Below, one piece after another: positions 8,057 to 17,608 of a stretch of DNA of 47,693 bases. This DNA comes from Flavobacterium columnare NBRC 100251 = ATCC 23463 (GTDB lineage: Bacteria; Bacteroidota; Bacteroidia; Flavobacteriales; Flavobacteriaceae). The position numbers were made by a program, and so were the translations under genes. Under the pieces are notes generated by a model. It made no database searches. It had not been told where the DNA came from and saw only the letters and a program-made list of their open reading frames with translations. Within the stretch, counting starts at the first letter, position 1. Each line of letters starts with the position of its first letter. Location: assembly GCF_002530675.1 (NCBI RefSeq), contig NZ_PCMX01000063.1:1-47693 (forward strand), written 5' to 3'.

Positions 8057-9367
8057 ATGGGAACTTTTAAAATTGAAGGAGGGAAACCTCTTAAAGGAAA
8101 CGTTCAACCACAAGGCGCTAAAAATGAAGCACTACAAGTTTTATGCCCAGTACTTTTAACCTCTGAAAAAGTACGAATAACCAACATCCCTGACATTATT
8201 GATGTTAATAAACTAATTTCTTTATTAGGGAATTTAGGCGTTAAAATTCAAAAAAATGGCCCTGGCGACTACACCTTTCAAGCAGACGAAGTAAACATCA
8301 ATTATTTAAAAACTGAAACTTTCAAAAAAGAAGGAGGCAGCCTTCGTGGTTCTATTATGATTATTGGTCCTTTATTAGCTCGTTTTGGTTGTGGTTATAT
8401 TCCAAAACCAGGAGGAGATAAAATTGGCCGTCGTCGTTTAGACACTCACTTTGAAGGCTTTATAAACCTAGGAGCAAAGTTTAGATATGAAAGAGCAGAT
8501 CATTTTTATGGAGTAGAAATAGACGGAAGGCTTAAAGGAACTTATATGCTACTAGACGAAGCTTCTGTTACAGGAACGGCAAACATTGTAATGGCCGCTG
8601 TATTAGCAGAAGGCACTACCACAATATACAACGCTGCTTGCGAACCCTACCTACAACAATTATGTAAAATGCTAAATGCAATGGGTGCTAAAATAAGTGG
8701 TATTGGTTCAAATTTATTAACAATAGAAGGAGTAGAATCATTAGGCGGCTGTGAACACCGTATTTTACCTGATATGATTGAAATAGGTTCTTGGATAGGA
8801 CTTGCCGCAATGACCAGAAGTGAAATTACAATAAAAAATGTAAGTTGGGAAAATCTGGGTATTATTCCTAATGTATTTAGAAAACTAGGCATTACTATTG
8901 AAAAAAAAGAAGATGATATTTACATCCCTGCTCATACAGATGGATATGAAATCAAAACAGATATTGATGGCTCTATATTAACAATATCCGATGCTCCATG
9001 GCCAGGTTTTACTCCTGACTTATTAAGTATTATATTAGTTGTAGCTACTCAAGCAAAAGGCGACGTGCTAATTCATCAAAAAATGTTTGAGAGCCGCTTA
9101 TTCTTTGTTGATAAGCTAATTGATATGGGAGCTAAAATAATGTTATGCGATCCTCATAGAGCTGTTGTTATGGGGCACAATTTCCAATCTCAATTAAAAG
9201 CAACAACCATGAGTTCTCCAGATATTAGAGCGGGTATTTCTTTGCTAATTGCAGCGTTAACAGCTAAAGGGACTAGTACCATTCAAAACATAGAACAAAT
9301 TGACCGAGGCTATGAACGCATTGATGAGCGCTTAAGAGCATTAGGTGCAAACATCATACGCGCATAA
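8057..9367 (+). CDS. murA: UDP-N-acetylglucosamine 1-carboxyvinyltransferase
   Basis: A 436-residue enzyme performing the first committed step of peptidoglycan synthesis, transfer of enolpyruvate from PEP to UDP-GlcNAc. The EPSP-synthase-like double fold is evident: '[15 protein letters not shown]' with the substrate Lys-Asn pair, '[15 protein letters not shown]', 'PDMIEIGSW' and '[13 protein letters not shown]'. The active-site loop reads '[15 protein letters not shown]', with Asp121 in the position of the catalytic, fosfomycin-reactive Cys115 of E. coli MurA. Asp variants are catalytically competent and fosfomycin-resistant in other bacteria. It is the third gene of the DUF493-DUF4290-murA unit, and an imperfect hairpin element follows the stop. 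Confidence 0.97.
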   Translation: MGTFKIEGGKPLKGNVQPQGAKNEALQVLCPVLLTSEKVRITNIPDIIDVNKLISLLGNLGVKIQKNGPGDYTFQADEVNINYLKTETFKKEGGSLRGSIMIIGPLLARFGCGYIPKPGGDKIGRRRLDTHFEGFINLGAKFRYERADHFYGVEIDGRLKGTYMLLDEASVTGTANIVMAAVLAEGTTTIYNAACEPYLQQLCKMLNAMGAKISGIGSNLLTIEGVESLGGCEHRILPDMIEIGSWIGLAAMTRSEITIKNVSWENLGIIPNVFRKLGITIEKKEDDIYIPAHTDGYEIKTDIDGSILTISDAPWPGFTPDLLSIILVVATQAKGDVLIHQKMFESRLFFVDKLIDMGAKIMLCDPHRAVVMGHNFQSQLKATTMSSPDIRAGISLLIAALTAKGTSTIQNIEQIDRGYERIDERLRALGANIIRA

Positions 9368-9379
9368 TATACAGTAAAT

Positions 9380-9454
9380 ACAGACTGTTCAAAAAGCGTT
9401 TTATTCATTTCAACCTATGGAGAAGTAATAAACTACCCTTTTTAGACAGTCTGT
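9380..9454. repeat. 75-bp inverted-repeat element downstream of murA
   Basis: Arms at 9380-9398 and 9436-9454 pair at 16 of 19 positions around a 37-bp loop, with the core agactgt/acagtct. It may serve as a terminator for murA or be a small dispersed hairpin element. No second copy is seen in this window. Confidence 0.45.
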
Positions 9455-9493
9455 TGAATCTAAATACATAAATCAAATAATCACAAATTAGTT

Positions 9494-10261
9494 TTGGAAA
9501 TCTATATTATTATTTCCCTTTGTATCGCTTCTTTTCTTGCTGGATTTATTGATGCTATTGCTGGAGGCGGAGGACTAATACAAACTCCTTTAGCACTGAT
9601 ACTCCTTCCTAATCTTGCTATTTCAAATCTAATAGGATCTTTAAAAGTACCTGCAATTACAGGAACTTCTATTGCCGCAGTACATTACCTGAAAAATGTT
9701 CGTATGCAGTGGAAATCGCTATTAATTATGGCTCTTTTTTCTTGCATCAGTGCCTTTTTCGGTTCTTATTTGCTTACATTGGTTAGTAATCAATTCATGA
9801 AGCCATTGTTGTTTTTTATCTTAATACTTTTAGCCATTTATACCTTTATAAAAAAGGACTTTGGCAATCATCACCCTAAAAATATTTCAGAAAATAATTT
9901 TCTTTTTATCGGTTGTGTAATTAGTAGCTTTATAGGATTCTATGATGGTTTTATAGGACCGGGTACTGGAAGTTTTCTTATTGTTTCTTTTATTGTAATT
10001 TTAGGTCTCGATTTTTTACACGCATCTGCACATGCTAAATTAGTAAATATAGCTTCTAACATTGGCTCTTTAAGTCTATTTATCTTAAAAGGCAAAATTA
10101 TTTGGATCCTAGCAATTCCTATGGCTATTTGTAATGGTTTAGGAGGATGGTTAGGTGCCAAGTTAGCCATAAAAAAAGGAAATCAATTCATACGAATTTT
10201 CTTTTTAGTTGTCGTTATTGGCACACTAATCCGATTAAGTTATGATATATTTGTAAAATAA
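9494..10261 (+). CDS. TauE/SafE family membrane transporter (sulfite/sulfonate export type)
   Basis: A 255-residue integral membrane protein with about eight hydrophobic helices and the two half-repeats typical of TauE/SafE ('FLAGFIDAIAGGGGLIQTP' near the N-terminus and 'GFYDGFIGPGTGSFL' in the middle). Members move sulfite, sulfoacetate or other small organic anions across the inner membrane; the substrate is unknown here. The start is taken as TTG at 9494, because the glycine-rich first motif follows 15 residues later and no upstream ATG is in frame. A TAGTTTTG sequence overlapping that codon resembles a -7 box, so the true start remains somewhat uncertain. Confidence 0.85.
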   Translation: MEIYIIISLCIASFLAGFIDAIAGGGGLIQTPLALILLPNLAISNLIGSLKVPAITGTSIAAVHYLKNVRMQWKSLLIMALFSCISAFFGSYLLTLVSNQFMKPLLFFILILLAIYTFIKKDFGNHHPKNISENNFLFIGCVISSFIGFYDGFIGPGTGSFLIVSFIVILGLDFLHASAHAKLVNIASNIGSLSLFILKGKIIWILAIPMAICNGLGGWLGAKLAIKKGNQFIRIFFLVVVIGTLIRLSYDIFVK

Positions 10262-10330
10262 TTTTTATTTTAAACAATGCCATTAAACCGTAAATATCAA
10301 CTCAAATGTTTGTTTGTTTTATAAAATACC

Positions 10331-10768
10331 TCAAACAAAGTCATTGGCATTGATACTAATAAAACTTTGCAAAGCCAGTTGATAACTCTGTAATCCAAAA
10401 CCTAAAATTACTCCTTTAGCATTCGGTGAAATATAGGACTGATGACGAAATTCCTCCCTTGAAAAGGTATTCGATATATGAACTTCTATAACCGGAGCAG
10501 CAATTGCTTTTATACAATCACCTATAGCTATAGACGTGTGGGTATAAGCTCCCGCATTTAATATAATACCATCATAAGAAAAACCAATTTCTTGTAACTT
10601 ATCTACAAGCTCCCCTTCTATATTACTTTGAAAATAAGACAACTCAATAGAAGGAAAAAGAACTTTTAACTCTTTGAAAAAATCTTCAAAAGTTACATTT
10701 CCATAAATTTCTGGTTCTCTACGTCCTAACAAATTCAGATTAGGTCCGTTTATAATATATATTTTCAT
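10331..10768 (-). CDS. aroQ: Type II 3-dehydroquinate dehydratase
   Basis: A 145-residue shikimate-pathway enzyme that dehydrates 3-dehydroquinate to 3-dehydroshikimate. All type II landmarks are present: 'GPNLNLLGRREPEIYG' with the lid-loop Arg/Tyr, 'LNAGAYTHTSIAIGD', 'VIEVHISN' with the catalytic His, and 'REEFRHQSYISPNAKGVILGFG'. The length fits the dodecameric family. It is preceded on the same strand by the beta-barrel gene terminator region and appears monocistronic. Confidence 0.96.
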   Translation of the reverse strand: MKIYIINGPNLNLLGRREPEIYGNVTFEDFFKELKVLFPSIELSYFQSNIEGELVDKLQEIGFSYDGIILNAGAYTHTSIAIGDCIKAIAAPVIEVHISNTFSREEFRHQSYISPNAKGVILGFGLQSYQLALQSFISINANDFV

Positions 10769-10796
10769 TTATTCTGTTTTTGTAAAAATAAAAAAA

Positions 10797-10814
10797 CCAT
10801 TCTTAATAGAATGG
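10797..10814 (-). terminator. Hairpin between the beta-barrel gene and aroQ
   Basis: The stem ccattct/agaatgg is flanked by an A-run on the left. Read on the minus strand, the T-run follows it. It lies upstream of the aroQ start and downstream of nothing else on that strand except the 10,838 gene, so it probably terminates that gene. Confidence 0.6.
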
Positions 10815-10837
10815 CTTATTTTATTTATTATATCATA

Positions 10838-11377
10838 TTAAAACAATACTCCTAATGAAAGCTGTCCTACACTATTTTTAATATCCACATTCTTTCCAAT
10901 TTCGGTCAGACCTAAAACATATCTTCCTTGAATAAATAAACGGTCTGTAAGTTTAACACCTAATCCTGCATTAGCACTAAAATCAAGTGTTTTTACATCT
11001 GTTTGCCAATTAACCTTTTTAGAAGCTAACCATGAAAACTGAGGTCCTAATTCTAAACTTAACGTTTTTCCTAAATCTATTTTAGCCATAAGAGGTAATG
11101 AAACATATCCTAACTCTGATTTAAACTCTTGAAAAGCGTAATCATAAGTTGCTCCTTGTGTAGAATATAATAATTCTGGTTGTAGACTAAAACCTTCTAA
11201 AACTTTAATTTGAGCAATTAAACCTGCATGATAACTTGTTAATGCTTTTGTTTGTAAAGTAGTACTTTTAAAATTAGCATAATTTGCCCCCATCTTTAGC
11301 CCTAACGTTACCAATTGTGCTTTTGTTACAAACGTAATAGATAACAAAAGTAATACTAAAAGTGATTCTTTTTTCAT
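10838..11377 (-). CDS. Outer-membrane beta-barrel protein
   Basis: 179 residues starting with a clear Sec signal peptide (positively charged start, a leucine-rich core, then 'VTKAQ'). The mature part alternates polar and hydrophobic residues in eight or so amphipathic strands ('LGLKMGANYANF', 'YHAGLIAQIKVLEGFSLQPELLYS', 'LSLELGPQFSWL') and ends in the outer-membrane C-terminal aromatic 'LGVLF'. This is the PF13568-type porin-like barrel common in Bacteroidetes. The specific role is unknown. Confidence 0.85.
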   Translation of the reverse strand: MKKESLLVLLLLSITFVTKAQLVTLGLKMGANYANFKSTTLQTKALTSYHAGLIAQIKVLEGFSLQPELLYSTQGATYDYAFQEFKSELGYVSLPLMAKIDLGKTLSLELGPQFSWLASKKVNWQTDVKTLDFSANAGLGVKLTDRLFIQGRYVLGLTEIGKNVDIKNSVGQLSLGVLF

Positions 11378-11477
11378 ATATCAATAATATTAAATTAAAC
11401 CATCCTTGCAATTCACACCCCTTCATACATAAAAATCAACACGATCTATTTTTAATGTAATTTCGTACATTTATAAT

Positions 11478-11509
11478 TTGCAAATTACATTTATTTTTTC
11501 ATAGATTTG
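11478..11509 (+). promoter_or_regulatory. Bacteroidetes-type promoter of the 11,533 barrel gene
   Basis: TTG (11478-11480), 21 nt, then TAGATTTG (11502-11509), matching the consensus. The ATG follows 23 nt later. Confidence 0.75.
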
Positions 11510-11532
11510 CAAAAAAAATTAAATTAACTAAA

Positions 11533-12237
11533 ATGAAAAAATTTTTATTAACTGCTGCTGCAGTTTTTGCTTTCGGTTTTGCTAGTGCACAAGAATCTTT
11601 CAAACCTGTTAAGGGTACTTTAACGACAGAAGTAGGTGTTACAGGAGGTATTTTAGATACTAAATTTGACGCTATTGGTGGAGCTGCTAAATTTAGATAT
11701 TTTATAAAAGATGATTTAGCTGTTAGAGCTGGTTTAGGTTTAGGTAGCAATAAAAGAGAAGAGAACTCTATCAGAAACCAAAATACTCCTTTAGAATTTA
11801 CAATAACTGAAGTTGCTAGAACAACGAACAGAGTTATCACATTAGGAGCTGAAAAGCATTTTGCAGGAACAGATCGTTTATCAACTTATGTAGGAGCTGA
11901 TATCGTTTTTGGTTTTACAGGAGCAGAGTACAAAATGACTCAATCAAACAATAATAACTCTACAACGATAGTTGGTGCAGTTAACGCTCTTGGAGTAAAT
12001 GGAACTGGCTCTTCTACTTTTGGTGTTAGAGCTACAGTAGGTGCTGATTATTATTTCACTAAAAAATTATACCTTGGAGTAGAAGTTGGATTAGGTTACA
12101 ATTCTGGAACACAAGATGCTGTTGAAACTACAACAGTAGCTGGAAACACAACTACAGTAACAAAAACTGGAGAAGGAAAAGTTTCAAACACATACACTAA
12201 CGCAATTGGTGGTTTAAAATTAGGTTTCCAATTCTAA
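11533..12237 (+). CDS. Outer-membrane beta-barrel protein
   Basis: 234 residues with a signal peptide (MKKFLLTAAAVFAFGFASAQ) and a mature region of repeated amphipathic strands ('FRYFIKDDLAVRAGLGLG', 'VITLGAEKHFAGTDRLSTYVGADIVFGF', 'FGVRATVGADYYFTKKLYLGVEVGLGY'), ending 'GGLKLGFQF'. Thr/Asn-rich loops sit between strands. The composition and strong promoter suggest an abundant OmpA-barrel-like surface protein. It is transcribed alone, with its own promoter and a strong terminator. The ligand is unknown. Confidence 0.85.
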   Translation: MKKFLLTAAAVFAFGFASAQESFKPVKGTLTTEVGVTGGILDTKFDAIGGAAKFRYFIKDDLAVRAGLGLGSNKREENSIRNQNTPLEFTITEVARTTNRVITLGAEKHFAGTDRLSTYVGADIVFGFTGAEYKMTQSNNNNSTTIVGAVNALGVNGTGSSTFGVRATVGADYYFTKKLYLGVEVGLGYNSGTQDAVETTTVAGNTTTVTKTGEGKVSNTYTNAIGGLKLGFQF

Positions 12238-12261
12238 TATTAAAACGAAATCAATAAAAAC

Positions 12262-12290
12262 AAAACCTCGGAATCATCCGAGGTTTTATT
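12262..12290 (+). terminator. Terminator of the 11,533 barrel gene
   Basis: A perfect 11-bp stem (aaaacctcgga/tccgaggtttt) with a 4-nt loop and a T-rich tail, 25 bp after the stop codon. Confidence 0.85.
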
Positions 12291-12312
12291 TTATAAATAA
12301 GAACCTAGTCTT

Positions 12313-13221
12313 ATGAATTGGCAAAACCTTTTAAAAGATTACCAACATTATTTAAAACTCGAAAGAGCTCTTTCTAAAAATTCTATTGAAAATTACACAA
12401 TGGATATAGAAAAGCTAATACACTACCTTACACATTACAATCTAAACTACTCTCCCTTAAATATTAAAGAAGAAATCATTCAAGATTTCATATATCATAC
12501 CGCCAATAACATCAACGCAAGAAGCCAAGCCCGTTTAATTTCAGGATTAAAAAGTTTTTTTGGTTATCTTATTTTTGAAAACTACCGACAAGACAATCCT
12601 TTAGAACTAATAGAAAGCCCAAAATTAGGAAGAAAACTACCCGATGTACTTAGTATTGAAAACATAGATCATTTAATCAATGCCATTGACCTTTCTACTT
12701 CTGAAGGCGAACGCAATCGAGCCATATTAGAAACACTTTATAGTTGCGGTCTTCGAGTTTCTGAACTAACTGCTTTGAAAATTTCAGATTTGTTTTTTGA
12801 AGAGGGATTTATAAAAATAACAGGAAAAGGAAACAAACAACGTTTTGTTCCTATAAATGAACTCACTCAAAAATACATTACTATTTACGTAAATCAGATT
12901 CGCTGCCATATTAAAATTCAAAAAGGAGATGAAGATACTTTATTCCTTAATAGAAGAGGAAAACAACTTACTCGCGCTATGATTTTTACAATCATCAAAA
13001 ATTTGGCAAAGAAAATAAACTTAAACAAAACAATCAGCCCACACACTTTTAGACATTCATTTGCTACTCATTTATTAGAAAATGGCGCTGACCTCCGATC
13101 TATTCAAATGATGTTAGGACACGAAAGCATTACTACCACAGAAATCTATATGCACCTAGATCGCACCCATCTGAATCAAGTTCTTCACAAATACCATCCT
13201 AGAAACAAAAATCATATTTAG
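12313..13221 (+). CDS. xerD: Tyrosine recombinase XerD/XerC
   Basis: 302 residues. It has an N-terminal SAM-like core-binding domain ('LKDYQHYLKLERALSKNSIENY', residues ~5-95) and a C-terminal catalytic domain with the Arg of 'CGLRVSELTAL', the Lys hairpin 'TGKGNKQRFVP', 'HTFRHSFATHLLENG' and 'LGHESITTTEIYMHLD' carrying the nucleophilic Tyr. This layout fits the housekeeping Xer enzymes that resolve chromosome dimers at dif together with FtsK. XerC and XerD cannot be told apart with certainty by eye. Confidence 0.92.
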   Translation: MNWQNLLKDYQHYLKLERALSKNSIENYTMDIEKLIHYLTHYNLNYSPLNIKEEIIQDFIYHTANNINARSQARLISGLKSFFGYLIFENYRQDNPLELIESPKLGRKLPDVLSIENIDHLINAIDLSTSEGERNRAILETLYSCGLRVSELTALKISDLFFEEGFIKITGKGNKQRFVPINELTQKYITIYVNQIRCHIKIQKGDEDTLFLNRRGKQLTRAMIFTIIKNLAKKINLNKTISPHTFRHSFATHLLENGADLRSIQMMLGHESITTTEIYMHLDRTHLNQVLHKYHPRNKNHI

Positions 13222-13230
13222 TTCAAACAA

Positions 13231-13273
13231 AAAAGGTGTTCCTTGTATCTTTTTAAATCTTAGAACACCTTTT
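13231..13273. terminator. Bidirectional terminator between xerD and hisS
   Basis: The arms aaaaggtgttc and gaacacctttt pair perfectly around a 21-nt loop between two convergent genes. Confidence 0.7.
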
Positions 13274-13279
13274 TATCTT

Positions 13280-14698
13280 TTATTGCAAACTCTCAACCAG
13301 TTCATCAAAAGACACCTTTTTCTGCTCTCCTGATTGAAGGTTTTTTAAATTATATTCCTCTTTTTTCATTTCCTCTCCTCCTACTATGATAGCAAAAGGA
13401 ATACCTCTTTTATCAGCATATTGAAACTGTTTTCCTATTTTTACTGAATCAGGGTACAATTCTACTTTTATTCCTAATTGACGTAATTTACCTATAGATT
13501 TCATTGAAAACAGAGCTTCTTCGGTTCCAAAATTCAAAAAGATAGCTTTAGAAGTAGCTGTTACTGTTTCTGGAAATAAGCCTAACTCTTCCACTACTAA
13601 ATAAATTCGATCTAAACCAAATGATATTCCTACACCACTCATATTTTTTAAACCAAAAATACCTGTCAAATCATCATATCTTCCACCACCACCAATAGAT
13701 CCCATGCTTACTCCTATAGGCGCTGAAACTTCAAATATAGCCCCCGTGTAATAATTTAATCCTCGTGCAAGAGTCACATCTAAATCCAATTTAGAGTCCT
13801 GAAGCCCTAGAGCCAATATATTTTGACAAATAAATTGTAATTCTTCAATTCCTTTCATTCCTTCATTAGAATTTTCTAAGAGTTTCGAAAGTTTTTCTAT
13901 CTTTTCAATTATTGTTCCTGTAAAATTAAATAGAGGTTGTATTTTTTGAATGGCTGCTTCAGTAATTCCTTTTTCCTGCATTTCTTTTTTCACACCATCT
14001 TCTCCAATTTTATCTAATTTATCTAGGGCTACGGTAAAATCTATTAACTTATCAGAAGCTCCTATTACCTCAGCTATACCTGATAAAATTTTACGATTAT
14101 TAATTTTAATAGTTACTCCTTTTAGACCTAAATCAGTAAAAACAGCATCGTATAACTGAACTAACTCGACTTCTTGCCACAAAGAATCAGACCCAACCAC
14201 ATCAGCATCACATTGAAAAAACTCTCTAAAACGCCCTTTTTGAGGTCTATCAGCTCTCCAAACAGGCTGTATTTGATAACGTTTGAATGGAAATTCAATT
14301 TCGTTCTGATGTTGTACTACATAACGCGCAAAGGGAACTGTTAAATCATAACGAAGTGCTTTTTCCGAAATTTTGTTCGTAAACTGATTTAATTCTATCA
14401 ATTGTTCCGTTGAGATCGTTTCAGCAGAATTCAATTGCAATTGTTCAATACTAGCAGGTAATTCAATTTTTTTTCTATTAAAGAAATAATTTCCTGAGTT
14501 CAAAATTTTAAATATTAATCGGTCGCCTTCTTCTCCATATTTCCCCATTAATGTCTCAGAGTTTTCAAAAGTGGGCGTTTCTATAGGCTGAAATCCAAAA
14601 CGTTCAAAATGCTTACGAATAATTCCAAATATATAATTTCTTTTAGCTACTTCTGAAGGTGAAAAATCACGAGTCCCTTTTGGAATGGATGGTTTCAT
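13280..14698 (-). CDS. hisS: Histidyl-tRNA synthetase
   Basis: A 472-residue class II aminoacyl-tRNA synthetase that charges tRNA(His). Motif 1 is in the N-terminal '[22 protein letters not shown]', motif 2 in '[19 protein letters not shown]', the histidine-specific '[15 protein letters not shown]' follows, and motif 3 is in '[14 protein letters not shown]'. The C-terminal anticodon-binding domain runs from about residue 385. It is slightly longer than the E. coli enzyme (424) owing to an insertion near residues 60-100, which is usual in Bacteroidetes. The first Met ([12 protein letters not shown]) fits the family start. Confidence 0.97.
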   Translation of the reverse strand: MKPSIPKGTRDFSPSEVAKRNYIFGIIRKHFERFGFQPIETPTFENSETLMGKYGEEGDRLIFKILNSGNYFFNRKKIELPASIEQLQLNSAETISTEQLIELNQFTNKISEKALRYDLTVPFARYVVQHQNEIEFPFKRYQIQPVWRADRPQKGRFREFFQCDADVVGSDSLWQEVELVQLYDAVFTDLGLKGVTIKINNRKILSGIAEVIGASDKLIDFTVALDKLDKIGEDGVKKEMQEKGITEAAIQKIQPLFNFTGTIIEKIEKLSKLLENSNEGMKGIEELQFICQNILALGLQDSKLDLDVTLARGLNYYTGAIFEVSAPIGVSMGSIGGGGRYDDLTGIFGLKNMSGVGISFGLDRIYLVVEELGLFPETVTATSKAIFLNFGTEEALFSMKSIGKLRQLGIKVELYPDSVKIGKQFQYADKRGIPFAIIVGGEEMKKEEYNLKNLQSGEQKKVSFDELVESLQ

Positions 14699-14857
14699 TG
14701 TTTTCTTTATATTAAATTAATTTTTACAGATAATCTAGCTCATTAAAAATTCAACAAACTAAGTTTATTATCTTTTGCAAATATCTTACTTTTTCAAAGA
14801 AAACTAAAATTTTGGTTTTAATTGTAACATTTTACTCTATACAGATACTCATAATAT

Positions 14858-16102
14858 ATGGTTGGATTAGTAAAAGAAAATATTAAAATTGCTCTAAGTG
14901 CTATCCGCACTCAATTTTTGCGCACAATACTAACAGTATTAATTATTGCTATTGGAATAATGGCTCTTGTAGGTATATTAACCGTAGTATCTGCCCTAAG
15001 CAACACTCTTACTAAAGATTTTGCTTCTATGGGAGCCAACACCTTTTCTATTAGTCAATATAAAGATGAAATAAAAAGACATAAAAGAGGCAAACAACGA
15101 GAAAAAATAAACCCAATAATTACTTACTCTCAAGCACAAACTTTTAAAGAAAAATACAATTTTCCTTTTACTTATACTTCCATCTCGTTTATTGCTACCC
15201 CTACCGCAGAAGTAACGTATGAAAATAAAAAAACAGATCCAGAAGTAAGTGTATGGGGTGTAGATGAAAACTACACTACAAATGCGGGGTTCGAAATCAC
15301 AAAAGGACGGAATTTTTCAGGTTTTGATATTATCAACAATCATCCAGTATGTTTATTAGGGGCTGATTTTGAAAAAAAGCTCTTAGCCCATATCAATCCA
15401 TTAGATAAAACCATCAGTATACGAGGTGCTAAATTTAAAGTAATTGGTGTTTTAAAAGAAAAAGGATCTGGTTTTGGCAACAATCAAGATTTAAGAGTAT
15501 TAATTCCATTACAAATAGCTCGATCTCTATGTAGCTCGCCTAATATCAATTATATGACTAGCGTGATGACTACTCGAAAAGAATTTTTAGAACCTGCAAT
15601 AGATCATGCTATCCTAAAAATGCGAATTATTAGAAAATTAAACCCTATAGAAGATGACAACTTTGGCATATCAAGAAGCGATGACCTTATTCGAAGAATT
15701 ATAGAACTTACCTCTTACCTTGACATTTCAGCTTGGGTCATAGGAATTATAACTATTTTTGGTTCTTCTATAGCACTTATGAATATCATGCTCGTTTCCG
15801 TTACAGAACGAACTCGCGAAATTGGAACTCGAAAGGCTTTAGGAGCAAAAAGAAGTACTATAGCTTTTCAATTTTTTATGGAAACTTTGGTAATTGGGCA
15901 ATTGGGAGGACTAGTTGGTACTTTTAGTGGTATTTTAATAGGGTATGGTTTTGCTACTTTATTAGATTTTGAGTTTGTAATTCCTTGGATGGCTATTATT
16001 TCTGCTTTTCTTATATGCTTTATAGTAGCAATCATATCAGGTTCTTACCCAGCTTTAAAAGCTTCTAAACTAGACCCTATAGAGGCTTTACGATACGAAT
16101 AA
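14858..16102 (+). CDS. MacB/FtsX-type ABC transporter permease
   Basis: A 414-residue inner-membrane protein with one N-terminal transmembrane helix (residues ~20-45), a periplasmic MacB-PCD-like domain (~55-270: 'ANTFSISQYKDE', 'GVDENYTTNAGFEITKGRNF', 'CLLGADFEKKL', 'FKVIGVLKEKGSGFG') and three C-terminal helices with the FtsX motif 'MLVSVTERTREIGTRKALGAKR'. Such permeases couple to a LolD/MacB ATPase in export of lipoproteins, peptides or drugs. No ATPase gene is adjacent, so the partner must be elsewhere. Confidence 0.9.
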   Translation: MVGLVKENIKIALSAIRTQFLRTILTVLIIAIGIMALVGILTVVSALSNTLTKDFASMGANTFSISQYKDEIKRHKRGKQREKINPIITYSQAQTFKEKYNFPFTYTSISFIATPTAEVTYENKKTDPEVSVWGVDENYTTNAGFEITKGRNFSGFDIINNHPVCLLGADFEKKLLAHINPLDKTISIRGAKFKVIGVLKEKGSGFGNNQDLRVLIPLQIARSLCSSPNINYMTSVMTTRKEFLEPAIDHAILKMRIIRKLNPIEDDNFGISRSDDLIRRIIELTSYLDISAWVIGIITIFGSSIALMNIMLVSVTERTREIGTRKALGAKRSTIAFQFFMETLVIGQLGGLVGTFSGILIGYGFATLLDFEFVIPWMAIISAFLICFIVAIISGSYPALKASKLDPIEALRYE

Positions 16103-16169
16103 GAGGTCTAGATTAAATAAAAATTAAGAAAACCTACATTCTACCTAAAACTTCTTTAAAAACAAAAAA

Positions 16170-17027
16170 CTAAGATTTATGTCCTAGCAACATTCTATCG
16201 TTTCCATATATATCTTTATGTAAATTAATATTTTCAAATCCAAAATCCTCCATTAGTTCTATCATTTCTTTTCCCAAATACTGATTGATTTCAAAAAAAA
16301 GACATCCTTTTTTAGACAAACTTTTCAATGCTAATTGAGCTATTTTTTTATAAAAAATCAAGGGATCTGTATCTTCTACAAACAATGCTAAATGAGGTTC
16401 ATAGTCTAAAACATTTTTCTTTATTTCTAACTTTTCTAAATTCCGAACATAAGGCGGATTAGAAACAATGATATCAAAAGTGGTTTCTAAACTTTCTAGG
16501 ATTAGCAGATCTTGATGTATAAATTCAATCGTTACATTATTCCTTTTAGCATTTCTTTTGGCTACTTCAAGTGCTTTTAACGAAACATCTATTGCATACA
16601 CCTCAGCCATTGGTATATTTTTTGCTAATGAAATAGCAATACATCCCGTTCCTGTTCCAATGTCTAAAATCCTAACTTTCTCCCCTTTTTTAGTAGTGGA
16701 TACTGTTTGGATAACCCAATCTACCAATTCTTCGGTTTCGGGTCTAGGGATTAAGGTGTACTCATTAGTATAAAAAGACATTCCAAAAAAATCTGTTTCG
16801 CCTAAAATGTACTGTATCGGTTTTTCTTGTTTTAATTGATCCAAAACTGTTTCCCATTGCAATAATTGTAAGGCATCCAATTCTAATTGAGGATTCAAAG
16901 CAAAATCAATTCGTTTCATGCCATGAAAAGCTTCTAACAATAGAGTAAAAAAACTTTCTACTTCTTTTTCATCATAAATTTTCTGTAATTCTTCTGCAAA
17001 TTGTATCTTATATTCTTGTAACAACAT
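16170..17027 (-). CDS. prmC: Peptide chain release factor N5-glutamine methyltransferase
   Basis: A 285-residue SAM-dependent enzyme that methylates the GGQ glutamine of release factors RF1 and RF2. It has the N-terminal helical release-factor-binding domain, 'GETDFFGMSFYTNEYTLIPRPETEELV', the SAM motif 'RILDIGTGTGCIAISLAKN' and the catalytic 'VSNPPYVRN' (NPPY). Its stop is followed by 67 bp before the convergent permease. It lies 22 bp downstream of the GNAT gene and is probably cotranscribed with it. Confidence 0.95.
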   Translation of the reverse strand: MLLQEYKIQFAEELQKIYDEKEVESFFTLLLEAFHGMKRIDFALNPQLELDALQLLQWETVLDQLKQEKPIQYILGETDFFGMSFYTNEYTLIPRPETEELVDWVIQTVSTTKKGEKVRILDIGTGTGCIAISLAKNIPMAEVYAIDVSLKALEVAKRNAKRNNVTIEFIHQDLLILESLETTFDIIVSNPPYVRNLEKLEIKKNVLDYEPHLALFVEDTDPLIFYKKIAQLALKSLSKKGCLFFEINQYLGKEMIELMEDFGFENINLHKDIYGNDRMLLGHKS

Positions 17028-17049
17028 GTTATCCTATTCTTTTACGTAA

Positions 17050-17523
17050 TTATAATTCTTTTAACATCCAAACAGGACAAGCAGAATGTCCCGTATACCC
17101 CATAGGTTCAGACAAATATGTAAATCCTGATTTTAAGTATAGTTTTTGGGCTTTTTCCATGGTAGGCAAAGTTTCTAAATAACATCTTTTATACCCCATT
17201 TCCTTTGCTTTATGAAGACAAGTCTCGATCATTTGAGCCCCCCATCCTTTTCCTCTCGCGGAAGACAAGAAATACATTTTTTGCAATTCACACACATCAG
17301 AACTAGCTTCTTTCAAAGGAGCTATCCCTGCACAACCTTTTATTTCTCCTAAAAACTCTAATACAAAATATGCAGATCGTGCCATTTGATACGCTTCAAA
17401 CATAACTTCTAATTGTGGATCCTCATAAGCAGTCCCTATTTTAGGAACTTTATATTCATCTAAAACTGTTCGAATAAGAGTTGCAACTTCTTTATTATCT
17501 TCTTTTTTTATTAACCGAATCAT
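17050..17523 (-). CDS. GNAT family N-acetyltransferase
   Basis: A 157-residue single-domain acetyltransferase with the acetyl-CoA binding motif 'LSSARGKGWGAQMIETCLHKAKEMG' (R/Q-x-x-G-x-G/A) and a conserved beta strand 'CYLETLPTMEKAQKLYLKSGF'. Its substrate is unknown. It is found immediately upstream of prmC and divergent from ribD. Confidence 0.85.
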   Translation of the reverse strand: MIRLIKKEDNKEVATLIRTVLDEYKVPKIGTAYEDPQLEVMFEAYQMARSAYFVLEFLGEIKGCAGIAPLKEASSDVCELQKMYFLSSARGKGWGAQMIETCLHKAKEMGYKRCYLETLPTMEKAQKLYLKSGFTYLSEPMGYTGHSACPVWMLKEL

Positions 17524-17596
17524 ATTTCTTGATTTAAAACGAGTATAGGAACATTTAAAATCCTATCCACTTCTTATTTTTCAGCGATCATTTTAT

Positions 17597-17604
17597 TATT
17601 TTTG
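17597..17604 (+). promoter_or_regulatory. -7-like element directly before ribD
   Basis: TATTTTTG fits TANNTTTG and ends only 4 nt before the GTG at 17609. If used, the ribD mRNA would be leaderless or nearly so. No TTG is found at a proper -33 distance. Confidence 0.35.
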
Positions 17605-17608
17605 TGTG

